Part shown: positions 9,274-17,861 of the stretch, in pieces
How the letters are laid out: each line of letters begins with the position of its first letter
How positions within the stretch are numbered: position 1 is the first letter of the stretch
Origin: Siccirubricoccus soli
GTDB taxonomy: Bacteria; Pseudomonadota; Alphaproteobacteria; Acetobacterales; Acetobacteraceae
Length of the DNA: 64,000 bases
Direction: 5' to 3'
Assembly (NCBI RefSeq): GCF_024178315.1
Contig: NZ_JAMZIK010000023.1
Span: forward strand, 42,941 to 106,940
Program-made: the position numbers and the translations under genes
Notes under the pieces: model-generated
Databases searched by the model: none
What the model saw: the letters and a program-made list of their open reading frames with translations, nothing else
Told to the model about the DNA's origin: nothing

Positions 9274-10218
9274 TCAGCTCGCCGCGCTCGCCGCCGGCTC
9301 CGTCAGCGCCGCGGGCAGCTTGAACTGCACATCCTCGACGATGCCGGGCAGGGTGGAGACCTCCACGGGGCCCAGCCGGCGGAGCGCCGCGATCACCTCC
9401 TGCACCAGGGTCTCGGGCGCCGAGGCGCCGGCGGTAAGGCCGATGGTTCCCACCCCCGCCAGCCATTCCGGGCGGATCGCCGCGGCATCCGGGATCAGGT
9501 GGCAGGCCACCCCCTCCTCCGCCCCGATCTCCGCCAGCCGGTTGGAGTTGGAGCTGTTCGCCGAACCCACCACCAGCAGCAGCTCCACCTGCCGCGCCAG
9601 CGCCCGGACGGCGGATTGCCGATTCTGGGTGGCGTAGCAGATATCCCTGGTGTCCGGCCCGACGATGTCGGTGAAGCGGGCCCGCAGCGCCTCGATCACC
9701 GCCCGCGTGTCATCCACTGAGAGCGTGGTCTGGGTGACGAAGGCCACCGGCCGGTCGGTCGGGATCGGCAGTCGGTCGACCGCCTCGGCGGAGCCGACCA
9801 GATGCACCTCCCCGGGGATCTGGCCCAGTGTGCCCTCCACCTCCGGATGCCCGGCATGGCCGATGAGGATGATGGTGCGCCCCTGCGCCAGGTAGCGCCG
9901 CCCCTCCGCATGCACCTTGGAGACGAGGGGGCAGGTGGCATCCAGCACCGGCAGGCCGCGCGCCGCCGCATCCTGCTCCACGGCGCGGGAGACGCCATGG
10001 GCGCTGAACACCGTGACGGCGCCCGCCGGCACCTCGTCCAGCTCCTTGACGAAGCGGGCGCCCTTGCCCTCCAGCGTCTGCACCACCCGCTTGTTGTGCA
10101 CGATCTCGTGGCGGACGAAGACCGGCGCGCCGTATTTCTCCAGCGCCCGTTCGACGATCTCCACCGCCCTGACGACGCCGGCGCAGAATCCCCTCGGCTG
10201 CGCCAGTATGATCCGCAT
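9274..10218 (-). CDS. ispH: 4-hydroxy-3-methylbut-2-enyl diphosphate reductase IspH
   Basis: A 314-residue IspH, the last enzyme of the MEP isoprenoid pathway (HMBPP to IPP and DMAPP). The three iron-sulphur ligands are C12 (GFCAGV), C96 (DATCPLV) and C194 ([10 protein letters not shown]). Substrate-site residues H41, H74 and H124 with E126 ([10 protein letters not shown]) are all present. The ATG at 10218 is chosen because the family begins directly with the [19 protein letters not shown] N terminus; a G-run and an ATG at 10236 precede it. Its place beside hopanoid genes suggests coupling of isoprenoid precursor supply to hopanoid output. Confidence 0.95.
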   Translation of the reverse strand: MRIILAQPRGFCAGVVRAVEIVERALEKYGAPVFVRHEIVHNKRVVQTLEGKGARFVKELDEVPAGAVTVFSAHGVSRAVEQDAAARGLPVLDATCPLVSKVHAEGRRYLAQGRTIILIGHAGHPEVEGTLGQIPGEVHLVGSAEAVDRLPIPTDRPVAFVTQTTLSVDDTRAVIEALRARFTDIVGPDTRDICYATQNRQSAVRALARQVELLLVVGSANSSNSNRLAEIGAEEGVACHLIPDAAAIRPEWLAGVGTIGLTAGASAPETLVQEVIAALRRLGPVEVSTLPGIVEDVQFKLPAALTEPAASAAS

Positions 10219-10503
10219 CTGCCCGCCCCCCCCCATTAGAGCGCTGTCCGACGGGCGGAACACCCGGTCCGACGTCCCGCTCCAAAATACAATCTTCAGA
10301 GCAGCCGATATCCGATCGGGGCAACCGCTCAGCGGTTCCTTCCGACCGAAGGCTGCAAGGCCCACCCCCGTCCGCAGACCGTTCCGCATCGCATACCTTG
10401 CGCTCCGCATCTTTTGCGGCACCTTGCCGCCGCGTTGCAACCGGGGAGTCACACGCCCCAGCTACGCCGCTCGGGGGCGCGACCGCCCCGGAAGGAGACT
10501 GCC
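10219..10503. other. Divergent intergenic region between ispH and copC-like gene
   Basis: This spacer must hold both promoters. It contains a segment beginning TTAGAGCGCTGTCCGACGGG at 10235 that resembles the start of CTAG-bounded repeats but is not a close copy. It ends with the AAGGAG ribosome site at 10491-10496 for the TTG start at 10504. I could not pick promoter hexamers with confidence. Confidence 0.3.
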
Positions 10504-10884
10504 TTGTCCCGCACCCGGCTTGCCTGCCTGTTCGTGGCCCTTGTTGCCCTGCCGCTGTTCGGCCCGAAGCCGGCCGCGGCGCATGCCGTGGTGGTGGGCT
10601 CCACCCCCGCCGCCGCGGCGGTGCTGCCCGCCCTGCCGGACACGGTGACGATTCGCTTCAACAGCCGCATCGACCAGGCCCGGAGCCGGCTGCTGCTGGT
10701 GCCGCCGGAGGGCGAGCCGGTGGCGCTGGAGCCGGCCCCGCCCGCCGAGCCGACCATCATGGAGGCGCCGATCCCCGCCGGGCTGGCGGCGCTGCCGGGC
10801 GGCTGGCGGCTGCGCTGGCAGGTGCTGGCGATCGACGGCCACATCACCCGCGGGGACATCCCCTTCCGGCTCGGCGCCCCCTGA
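10504..10884 (+). CDS. CopC-domain periplasmic copper-binding protein
   Basis: A 126-residue CopC/YobA-type protein. The signal peptide ends at PAAAHA, leaving the family's N-terminal copper-ligand histidine (AHAVVVGSTPA). The second conserved histidine is in the C-terminal strand (AIDGHITRGDIPF). Translation is assigned to TTG 10504 because AAGGAG lies seven bases before it and the signal peptide begins there; the upstream in-frame ATG gives an implausible leader. The stop overlaps the next start as TGATG, so it is coupled to a CopD-like membrane protein. The likely role is copper delivery to or export from the periplasm. Confidence 0.8.
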   Translation: MSRTRLACLFVALVALPLFGPKPAAAHAVVVGSTPAAAAVLPALPDTVTIRFNSRIDQARSRLLLVPPEGEPVALEPAPPAEPTIMEAPIPAGLAALPGGWRLRWQVLAIDGHITRGDIPFRLGAP

Positions 10885-12542
10885 TGGAGCAGCTTCTCGA
10901 CCTTTACGGCTTCATCAATGTGGTGCTGCAGGTGGTGGAGCTCACCGCCCGGACCGCATTGCTCGGCGGCGTCGCCTTCTGGCTGCTGGTGGCCATGCCG
11001 CTCGCCCCGCTGATGCCGCCGGGCGATGCGGCGGTGCTGCGCGGGCTGGCGCGGCGCCTGGTGCTGTGGGGCGCCGCGGCAGGATGCCTTGCCACCCTGG
11101 CCACGGCCGGGCTCGGCCTCGGCGCCCTGGCGGCGACGCTGGAGGCGCCCTTCGGCGTGCTGCTCGGCGCCGATTTCGTCTTCGCCGCCGGGCTGGCCCT
11201 GCTGGCCCAGCTTGCCCTGCTGCTGCTGGCCCTCCCCGGGGCGCGGCCCGACCCGGTCCGTCAGGCGGCGCTCGGCATCGCGGCGCTCGCCCTGCTCGGC
11301 GCCGTCACCGCCGGCAGCCATGCCCTGGCGCGGGAGGAGGAGCGGGCCCTGCTGCTCGCCGCCACGGCCAGCCACCAGGCGGGCGCCGCACTCTGGATCG
11401 GCGGGCTGCCGGCCCTGCTCGGCGCGCTGCGGCGGCTGACGCCGATCTCCGCCCGGGTGGTCGGGCGGCGCTATTCCTCCCTGGCGGCGGGGGGCGTCGG
11501 GCTCATCCTGCTCGGCATCCTCGGCTTCTGGCGCGGCTATATCGGGGAGGTGGAGGCGGTCTACGGCACCGCCTATGGCGCCATGTCCGGCACCAAGGCG
11601 GTGATGCTGGTGCTGCTGCTGGGGTTGGGCGGGGCGAATTTCCTGTTCCTGCACCACCTCCAGACGGCGCCGGAGGGGCTGCTGCGCGTCCGCCGCTTCG
11701 TCGAGAGCGAGATGCTGATCGGCCTCGCCATGCTGGCCGTCGCCGCCTCCCTCACCTCCGTCCCGCCCGCCGCCGACCTGACGGAGGATCGGGTCACCTG
11801 GGGCGAGATCGTGGCGCGCTTCACGCCGCAATGGCCGCGCCTCACCTCGCCCAGCCATTCCGACCTGGCGATCCCGGCACTGCAGGCGCAGCTCGATGCC
11901 GAGTGGCAGCAGCGCCAGGCGGCGCAGCGGCCCCAGGCCTTCACGCCCGGCGAGGGGCTGCTGCCGCCGCGCAACGCCGGCGACATCGCCTGGAGCGAGT
12001 ACAACCACCATTGGGCCGGCATCCTGGTGCTGCTGGTGGGGCTGGCGGCCTTGCTGGATGCCTCCGGCCGGGTGCCCGTGGCGCGGCACTGGCCGCTGCT
12101 CTTCATCGGCCTCGCCGGCTTCATCCTGCTGCGGAGCGATCCCGAGGCCTGGCCGCTTGGCGATATCGGGCTGCTGGAGAGCCTGCGCGACCCGGAGGTG
12201 GTGCAGCACAAGATCGCGGCGCTGCTGGTGGTGGGCTTCGCCATTGCCGAATGGTGGGTGCGGCTGGGGCGGGTGACCGGCGGGCTGCGCTTCGTCTTCC
12301 CCGGCGCGATGGTGGCGGGCGGGGTACTGCTGCTGGCGCATACCCATGCCATCTCCAACCAGAAGGAGGCGCTGCTGGTGGAGCTCTCCCACCTGCCGCT
12401 GGCGGTGCTGGCGGTGGTGGGCGGCTGCGCCCGGTTCACGGAGCTGCGAGGACCGGAGAGGCTGGCGAAGGTGGCGCGCTGGATCTGGCCGGCCGCGCTG
12501 GTGCTGATCGGGTTGCTGCTGCTGCTGTACCGGGAGGCCTGA
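10884..12542 (+). CDS. CopD-like multi-pass membrane protein (copper transport family, extended)
   Basis: A 552-residue polytopic membrane protein starting on the TGATG overlap with the CopC gene. The first half (residues about 10-290) resembles the CopD domain, with intramembrane histidines in ATASHQAGAALWIGG and FLHHLQ. A soluble loop follows (about 300-370), then a further set of helices with histidines in YNHHWAG and HTHAISNQKEA. At 552 residues it is longer than a minimal CopD domain, so it probably fuses CopD to a second membrane domain. CopC hands copper to CopD for import in characterised systems; direction here is not shown. It is followed by a strong terminator-like hairpin at 12615-12639. 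Confidence 0.75.
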   Translation: MEQLLDLYGFINVVLQVVELTARTALLGGVAFWLLVAMPLAPLMPPGDAAVLRGLARRLVLWGAAAGCLATLATAGLGLGALAATLEAPFGVLLGADFVFAAGLALLAQLALLLLALPGARPDPVRQAALGIAALALLGAVTAGSHALAREEERALLLAATASHQAGAALWIGGLPALLGALRRLTPISARVVGRRYSSLAAGGVGLILLGILGFWRGYIGEVEAVYGTAYGAMSGTKAVMLVLLLGLGGANFLFLHHLQTAPEGLLRVRRFVESEMLIGLAMLAVAASLTSVPPAADLTEDRVTWGEIVARFTPQWPRLTSPSHSDLAIPALQAQLDAEWQQRQAAQRPQAFTPGEGLLPPRNAGDIAWSEYNHHWAGILVLLVGLAALLDASGRVPVARHWPLLFIGLAGFILLRSDPEAWPLGDIGLLESLRDPEVVQHKIAALLVVGFAIAEWWVRLGRVTGGLRFVFPGAMVAGGVLLLAHTHAISNQKEALLVELSHLPLAVLAVVGGCARFTELRGPERLAKVARWIWPAALVLIGLLLLLYREA

Positions 12543-12546
12543 TGTG

Positions 12547-12640
12547 CTCCCCACGACGCCGCTGCGCGACGCCGTGGGGGCCCCGGGGCGCTCGGGGAGC
12601 GGCATCTCGCACAGCCTGCCGCGGCAAAGCCGCGGCAGGG
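12547..12640 (-). repeat. Dispersed two-hairpin repeat, family B (inverted copy)
   Basis: Two adjacent palindromes: CCCCACGACGCCGC/GCGACGCCGTGGGG near 12550-12579 and CCTGCCGCGGC-AAA-GCCGCGGCAGG at 12615-12639 (11 bp perfect stem). Between them reads CTCGCACAGC. The same arrangement, in opposite orientation, occurs at 50580-50672 and 56255-56345, with partial copies at 2098-2119 and 26868-26903. Here it sits just after the copD-like stop and may act as a terminator. Confidence 0.75.
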
Positions 12641-12870
12641 CAACGGGCGGCGCCCTGTAGCCCGCCGCAGGAAGGGGAGGGCAGGGGACTCCCCCCTCCG
12701 GCCGGGGATGGCGGCGGGCCAGACCCGGCTACCGTGCCCCGGCCCGAAGCGACGCATCGTCCTGTCCTCCCATCGACGCCGGAACCACCCGGCAGCGTGA
12801 CCGCGGGAGCGCCGGCCCTTTCTGGGCTGCCGGTTCCCCTTCGACCAGCATGGAGCTAGGAGGCGCGGCC
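12641..12870. other. Non-coding spacer
   Basis: Between the family B repeat and the small frame at 12871 I see no gene, only GC-rich sequence and an AGGAGG-like site at 12858-12863. Confidence 0.4.
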
Positions 12871-12951
12871 ATGCCAGACACGGTCCTCCCGACCCCGCCC
12901 TTGCCGCAGGTGGCAGGCTGCACCCCTGCCACGGCCCCGGCGCCGCAGTGA
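12871..12951 (+). CDS. Possible 26-residue leader peptide upstream of hpnN
   Basis: A short frame begins ATG at 12871, nine bases after a good AGGAGG (12858-12863), and ends 13 bases before the hpnN ATG. The peptide is proline-rich (starts MPDTVLPTPPLPQVAGC) and matches no family I know. It could be a translated leader coupled to hpnN, or chance. The strong ribosome site is the only evidence. Confidence 0.25.
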   Translation: MPDTVLPTPPLPQVAGCTPATAPAPQ

Positions 12952-12964
12952 GCCGGCCCCAGCC

Positions 12965-15541
12965 ATGACCACCGCGTGGCCGGCGCGCCTCGCCGCCGCG
13001 ATGGTCCGCGCCAGCATCGCGCGGCCGCGCCTCGTCCTTCTCCTCTCCCTCCTGCTCGGCGCCTGGGCCTGCTGGGTGGTGGCGACGCGCTTCGCCATGG
13101 ACACCGACGTGGTGAAGCTCTTCCCGGCCGAGCTGGCCTGGCGGCAGACGGAGGAGGCGATGGACGCCGCCTTCCCGAACCGCGTCGATGTCATCGCCGT
13201 GGTGCTGGATGCCCGCACCCCGGACGAGGCCGACCGCGCCGCCGGCCAGCTCGCCGAGGCGCTCGCCAACCGTCCCGGCCTGTTCCACGGCGTCTCCCAG
13301 CCCGGCGCCGAGCCCTTCTTCCGCCAGAGCGCCCTGCTGTTCCTTGAGGAGAAGGAGGTGCAGGCGGCGACCGAGCGCATCATCGCCGCCCAGCCCCTGC
13401 TCGGGACGCTGGCCGCCGATCCCAGCCTGCGCGGCCTGGGCAAGGCGCTGGAATTGCTGGCGGAGGGGCTGAAGCGGGAGGAGGGCGACCGCGCCCTCAC
13501 CGCCCCGGCGCTCGCCGCGTTGACCGAGGCGGCGCAGCAGGCGGAGGCCGGCCGGGTCGCGCCGGTGGACTGGGCCGCGCTGTTCACCGGCCGGGCCTCC
13601 GATCCCTCCTCCCTGCGCCGCTTCCTGCTGCTGCGGCCGGTGCCGGATTACAGCGCCCTGGCCCCCATCGCCGATGCCATCGCGACGGTGCGGGCCGAGG
13701 CGCGGCGCCTCGGCCTGACCGAGGAGAACGGCATCCGCATCCGCCTGACCGGCGACCTGGTAATGGGGGACGAGGAATTCTCCACCGTCTTCGGCGGCGC
13801 CATCGAGGAGAACATCCTCTCCCTGCTCTCCGTCGCGCTGCTGCTCTGGCTGGGGCTGCGCTCCGGAAGGCTGATCTTCCCCATCCTCGGCACGCTGGTG
13901 CTGGGGCTGCCCATCACCGCCGCCTTCGGGCTGATGGTGGTGGGGCCCTTCAACCCGCTCTCCATCGCCTTCGCCGTGCTGTTCATCGGCTTCGGGGTGG
14001 ATTTCGGCATCCAGTACGCCGTCTGCCTGCGGGAACAGCGGCATGTGCTGCAGGACCAGCCCCTGCCCGCCGCCCTCGTCGCCGCTGCCGGCACGGCGGG
14101 GGAGGGCATCGCGCTGGCCGCCCTGGCGCTCGGCATCGGCTTCCTCGCCTTCCTGCCGACGGACTACCGGGGCCTGTCGGAACTCGGCCTGATCGCCGCC
14201 GCGGGCATGCTGATCGCCGTCATCATCAGCCTGACGACGCTGCCGGCCTGGCTGGTCTTCACCAAACCGAAGCCGGAGAAGGAGGGGGTGGGCTACGCGA
14301 TGCTCGCCCCGCTGGATGCCTGGCTGACGCGCCATGCCCGGGGTGTCGCCGGGGCGGCGCTGCTGGTCGGGGTCGGCTGCCTGCTGGCCCTGCCGCTGCT
14401 GCGGTTCGACACCAATCCGCTCAACCTGCGCGATCCGCATACCGAGGCGGTTTCCACCTTCCGCGAGCTGATGCGGAACCCGGACACCACGCCGAACACG
14501 CTGGAAGCCCTGGCCCCGGACCTGCCGGCCGCCGAGGCCCTGGCGCGGCGGCTGGAGGCGCTGCCGGAGGTGGCGGACACCCTCACCCTGGCCAGCTTCG
14601 TGCCGCAGGACCAGGCGCCGAAGCTCGCCCTCATCCGCGACGCGGCCGACCTGCTGGGTCCGACGCTGGAGCCGCCGGCGGTGGCGCCCGCACCGGACGA
14701 TGCGGCGGCGGCGGAGGCGTTGGTGAAGGCCGGGACGGCGCTGCGCGAGGTGGCGGCGCCGCTCTCCCAGGCGCTGGAGCGCCTGGCCGGGGGCGATGCT
14801 GCCGGCCGCGCCCGGCTGGCGGCCGCCCTGCTGCCAGGTCTCAGGGACACGCTGGCGACGCTCCGCCTCGCCCTCCGGGCCGCGCCGGTGACGGTGGAGA
14901 GCCTGCCGGACAGCCTGAAGCGGGATTGGATCACGGCGGATGGAAGGGCGCGGGTGGAGATCCGGCCGCGCGACCTTTCCGACCGGACGGAGGCGATGGC
15001 GGCCTTCGCCACGGCGGTGCAGCGCGTGGCCCCAGCGGCGAGCGGCACGGCCATCTCCGTCCAGGCCAGCTCCGCCACCATCGAGCGCAGCTTCCTCATC
15101 GCCGGGGCGCTGGCGACGGCGATGACGGTGGTGCTGCTGCTGGTCTCGCTGCGGTCCTGGCGGCTTGCCCTGCTGGCCCTGGCGCCGCTGGCCCTGGCCG
15201 GGCTGCTGACCCTCGTCACCTGCATCCTGATCGGAATGCCGCTGAACCTGGCGAACATCATCGCCCTGCCGCTGCTCTTTGCCCAGGGCGTGGCCTTCGA
15301 CATCTACTACGTCGCGGCCTGGCGGCATGGGGAGAGGCGGCTGCTGCCCTCCTCCCTGACCCGGGCGGTGCTCTACAGCGCGCTGACCAATGGGACGGCC
15401 TTCGGGACCCTGGCGCTGTCGCCGCATCCCGGCACGGCCAGCATGGGGGTGCTGCTGACGATGAGCCTGCTCTATGCGCTGGTGGCGGTGATGTTGACCC
15501 TGCCCGCGCTGCTGCCGCTCTTCGCGGGAGAGAAGAAGTAG
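12965..15541 (+). CDS. hpnN: HpnN, RND/MMPL-family hopanoid transporter
   Basis: An 858-residue RND-type transporter with the HpnN layout. A first membrane helix (residues about 20-42) precedes a periplasmic domain (to about 270), a cluster of helices (about 275-425), helix near 465-480, a second periplasmic domain (about 485-710) and a terminal helix cluster (about 715-855). HpnN carries hopanoids from the inner to the outer membrane. It lies downstream of the copper genes on the same strand but after a family B hairpin, so it probably has its own promoter. Its C terminus ends FAGEKK before a family C repeat. Confidence 0.9.
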   Translation: MTTAWPARLAAAMVRASIARPRLVLLLSLLLGAWACWVVATRFAMDTDVVKLFPAELAWRQTEEAMDAAFPNRVDVIAVVLDARTPDEADRAAGQLAEALANRPGLFHGVSQPGAEPFFRQSALLFLEEKEVQAATERIIAAQPLLGTLAADPSLRGLGKALELLAEGLKREEGDRALTAPALAALTEAAQQAEAGRVAPVDWAALFTGRASDPSSLRRFLLLRPVPDYSALAPIADAIATVRAEARRLGLTEENGIRIRLTGDLVMGDEEFSTVFGGAIEENILSLLSVALLLWLGLRSGRLIFPILGTLVLGLPITAAFGLMVVGPFNPLSIAFAVLFIGFGVDFGIQYAVCLREQRHVLQDQPLPAALVAAAGTAGEGIALAALALGIGFLAFLPTDYRGLSELGLIAAAGMLIAVIISLTTLPAWLVFTKPKPEKEGVGYAMLAPLDAWLTRHARGVAGAALLVGVGCLLALPLLRFDTNPLNLRDPHTEAVSTFRELMRNPDTTPNTLEALAPDLPAAEALARRLEALPEVADTLTLASFVPQDQAPKLALIRDAADLLGPTLEPPAVAPAPDDAAAAEALVKAGTALREVAAPLSQALERLAGGDAAGRARLAAALLPGLRDTLATLRLALRAAPVTVESLPDSLKRDWITADGRARVEIRPRDLSDRTEAMAAFATAVQRVAPAASGTAISVQASSATIERSFLIAGALATAMTVVLLLVSLRSWRLALLALAPLALAGLLTLVTCILIGMPLNLANIIALPLLFAQGVAFDIYYVAAWRHGERRLLPSSLTRAVLYSALTNGTAFGTLALSPHPGTASMGVLLTMSLLYALVAVMLTLPALLPLFAGEKK

Positions 15542-15558
15542 GAGAAGGCGAGGCCCAA

Positions 15559-15646
15559 ACTCACACCGGGGTCCGGGGCCAGGTCCTGGCCCCGGCGGGA
15601 GGGCAGAGGGCAGAGCCCTTTGCCGGGGGCATGGGGGCGGAGCCCC
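15559..15646 (+). repeat. Dispersed palindromic repeat, family C
   Basis: Contains the 19 bp palindrome GGGGCCAGGTCCTGGCCCC (near 15575-15593) preceded by ACTCACACCGGGGTCC, then GGCAGAGGGCAGAGCCC and GGGGGCGGAGCCCC stems. Related units occur at 19670-19780 (inverted), 57798-57950, 60448-60655 and 63870-64000. It separates hpnN from lnt. Confidence 0.75.
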
Positions 15647-15681
15647 ATTGACCACAGCCGCAACCCCGCCCTACTGGCCCC

Positions 15682-17172
15682 GTGCCCCCGCTCCTCCTTG
15701 CTTTCGGCCTCGGCCTGATCTCCGCCCTGGCCCTGCCGCCCGTGCACGCCGTGCCCGTGCTGCTCCTCGCCATTCCCGGCCTCATCCGCCTGGTCGCCGC
15801 CGCCCCGAATTGGCGCCGCGCCGCCTGGCTGGCCTTCGCCTGGGGCTGGGGGCACAGCCTGGCGGGCATCTACTGGGTCACCCATGCCATCCTCACGGAT
15901 GTCGAGCATTACTGGTGGCTGGTGCCGCTGGCCGCGCCGGCCCTCGCCATTCCCCTGGCGCTCTTCGTCATTCCCCCGGCGCTTGTCGCCCGGGCCCTGC
16001 CGCCCGGCTGGCGGCGCCTGGCCGGCTTCGCCGGCGCCTGGGTGCTGGCGGAGCTGGCCCGCGGCGTCCTCTTCACCGGCTTCCCCTGGAACCTGATCGG
16101 CACGGTCTGGGCCTTTGCCGCCCTGCCGGTGCAGGCGGCTGCCCTGATCGGCGTGCACGGGCTTTCCCTCGTCACCATCCTCCTGGCCGGGTTGCCCCTG
16201 CTGCCCGGCTGGCGGCCCTGGGCGGTGGGTGCGGCGGTGCTGGCCCTGTTCGCGGGCTTCGGCGCCTGGCGCCTGGCGCAGCCCCAGCCGGAGGCGCCGG
16301 GGGTGCAGGTGGCGCTGGTGCAGGGGAACATCACTCAGGAGGTGAAGTGGCGCCCGGAGGAGCGCCTGCCGAATTTCCGCCGCTACCTGGAGCTGACGGC
16401 GGAGGCCGCCCGCGCCGCGTCGCCGGACCTTCCCCTCGCCGTCATCTGGCCGGAGACCGCCAGCCCCTTCCTGCTGGCCCAGGATCCGGAGGCACGCCGC
16501 TTGGCCGCGGAGGCGCTGACGCCCAATGCCCGGCTGCTCGGCGGCACGGTGCGCGCGGTTTGGGATACGGGGGGCGCGCTGCGGGAGCTCTACAACAGCC
16601 TTGCCGTGCTGGATTCCGCCGGGGAGGTGCAGGCGGTCTATGACAAGGGGCATCTCGTCCCTTTCGGGGAGTACATGCCGCTCGCGGGCCTCATCCCCAT
16701 CCGGATGGTGACGGGGGGGATGGATTTCTCCGCCGGTCCCGGCCCGGTGACGCTCTCGCCCCCCGGCCTGCCGCCCTTCGGCGCCCTGATCTGCTACGAA
16801 GTGATCTTTCCCGGCGCCGTCACCCCCACCCCCCGCCCCGCCTGGCTGGTGAACATCACCAATGATGGCTGGTTCGGCATCTCCGCCGGGCCCTGGCAGC
16901 ACTTGGCGGCGGCCCGGCTGCGGGCGGTGGAGGAAGGGCTGCCCCTGGCGCGGGCGGCACAGACCGGCATTTCGGCCCTATTCGATGCGAGAGGGGAACG
17001 TCTATTGATGCTTCCCCTCGATGTGAAGGGGGTGGTGGCGGGGCCATTGCCCGGGGCCCTGCCGCCCACGCCCTTTGCCCGGTTCGGGCTGGCGTTGCCG
17101 CTGTCCCTGGCCTTGCTGGCGGTTGCGCTGGGGGTGCTGCGCGGCCGCGGTACGGCTGCCGTATTTTGTTAG
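15682..17172 (+). CDS. lnt: Apolipoprotein N-acyltransferase
   Basis: A 496-residue Lnt, which adds the third acyl chain to lipoproteins in the inner membrane. The first 200 residues form the usual membrane helices. The nitrilase domain carries the full catalytic triad: E258 (WPETASP), K322 (DKGHLVPFGEY) and C371 (ICYEVIFP). A final helix lies near residues 470-488. The start is GTG 15682, which places the first helix at the N terminus as in the family. It is often found near corC/ybeX and an XRE regulator in alphaproteobacteria; here the XRE gene follows. The downstream gap holds the XRE promoter. Confidence 0.95.
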   Translation: MPPLLLAFGLGLISALALPPVHAVPVLLLAIPGLIRLVAAAPNWRRAAWLAFAWGWGHSLAGIYWVTHAILTDVEHYWWLVPLAAPALAIPLALFVIPPALVARALPPGWRRLAGFAGAWVLAELARGVLFTGFPWNLIGTVWAFAALPVQAAALIGVHGLSLVTILLAGLPLLPGWRPWAVGAAVLALFAGFGAWRLAQPQPEAPGVQVALVQGNITQEVKWRPEERLPNFRRYLELTAEAARAASPDLPLAVIWPETASPFLLAQDPEARRLAAEALTPNARLLGGTVRAVWDTGGALRELYNSLAVLDSAGEVQAVYDKGHLVPFGEYMPLAGLIPIRMVTGGMDFSAGPGPVTLSPPGLPPFGALICYEVIFPGAVTPTPRPAWLVNITNDGWFGISAGPWQHLAAARLRAVEEGLPLARAAQTGISALFDARGERLLMLPLDVKGVVAGPLPGALPPTPFARFGLALPLSLALLAVALGVLRGRGTAAVFC

Positions 17173-17251
17173 GACGCCCTACCGGTTCACGCCTGTAAGA
17201 TTGGTTGTATCCAGACCTGCTAGACCACCTGGTCCGCGAGTGTGATCTTTA

Positions 17252-17265
17252 TTGAGAATTCTCAA
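17252..17265. promoter_or_regulatory. Perfect 14 bp palindrome TTGAGAATTCTCAA, candidate operator of the XRE regulator
   Basis: The palindrome lies in an unusually AT-rich patch, five bases upstream of the -35 of the promoter at 17271-17299. Its position suggests binding by a dimeric regulator, most simply the downstream XRE protein itself. Confidence 0.55.
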
Positions 17266-17270
17266 AAGTA

Positions 17271-17299
17271 TTGACGCTTTGCTAATGCTCCCGTAAAAG
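17271..17299 (+). promoter_or_regulatory. Putative sigma70 promoter of the XRE regulator
   Basis: TTGACG at 17271-17276, 17 bp spacer, TAAAAG at 17294-17299. It lies about 90 bp before the ATG at 17391, and no other candidate is seen in the lnt-XRE gap. Confidence 0.55.
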
Positions 17300-17390
17300 G
17301 GGCCCATCGCCCGCGGGTCGATGGTCCCCCCGAAGCCTGTCGGCGTCCGCCTTTCAGCAGAATCACCGCCCTAGAAGGGGTTGGCGCGCT

Positions 17391-17858
17391 ATGGGATCGA
17401 CGGCGATGGCAAGTGAGGAAGGCGTGGAACGCGTCGAACGCGAGCATCGTCCCAGCCCCATCGATGTGCATGTCGGCGGCCGTGTCCGCCTGCGCCGAAC
17501 CCTCCTCGGCATGAGCCAGGAGAAGCTCGGCGAGGCCCTCGGCCTCACCTTCCAGCAGGTGCAGAAGTATGAGCGGGGCGTGAACCGCATCGGCGCCAGC
17601 CGGCTCTTCGACCTGGCCCGGGTGCTCGACGTGCCGATCGGCTTCTTCTTCGACGACATGCCCGATGCGCTGGGCGGCGGCATGAACGCCATGCGCCGGG
17701 CCGTCGGCGGCTTCGCCGAGCAGCAGGAAGGCTTCGAGGACGACACGCTGCACCGGCGCGAGACGCTGGAGCTGGTGCGCGCCTATTACCGCATCACCGA
17801 CAGCTCCGTCCGCAAGCGGGTCTTCGAACTCATCAAGAGCCTCACGCCGACCGACTAG
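17391..17858 (+). CDS. XRE-family helix-turn-helix transcriptional regulator
   Basis: A 155-residue regulator. Residues about 25-85 form a Cro/CI helix-turn-helix: VRLRRTLLGMSQEKLGEALG then LTFQQVQKYERGVNRIGASR. The C-terminal part (from FFFDDMPDALGG) is typical of a family conserved across alphaproteobacteria, whose rhizobial members such as PraR control surface and quorum-sensing traits. Orthology with PraR is only inferred. A second in-frame ATG at 17406 is possible. The promoter at 17271 and the palindrome at 17252 suggest autoregulation. The interrupted GFA gene begins four bases after its stop. Confidence 0.85.
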   Translation: MGSTAMASEEGVERVEREHRPSPIDVHVGGRVRLRRTLLGMSQEKLGEALGLTFQQVQKYERGVNRIGASRLFDLARVLDVPIGFFFDDMPDALGGGMNAMRRAVGGFAEQQEGFEDDTLHRRETLELVRAYYRITDSSVRKRVFELIKSLTPTD

Positions 17859-17861
17859 GCC

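Noticed and set aside
11573..15655. A 1360-codon open frame on the minus strand
   Set aside because: It is the antisense shadow of copD and hpnN, rich in Gln, Arg and Gly, with no domain, typical of high-GC third-position bias.
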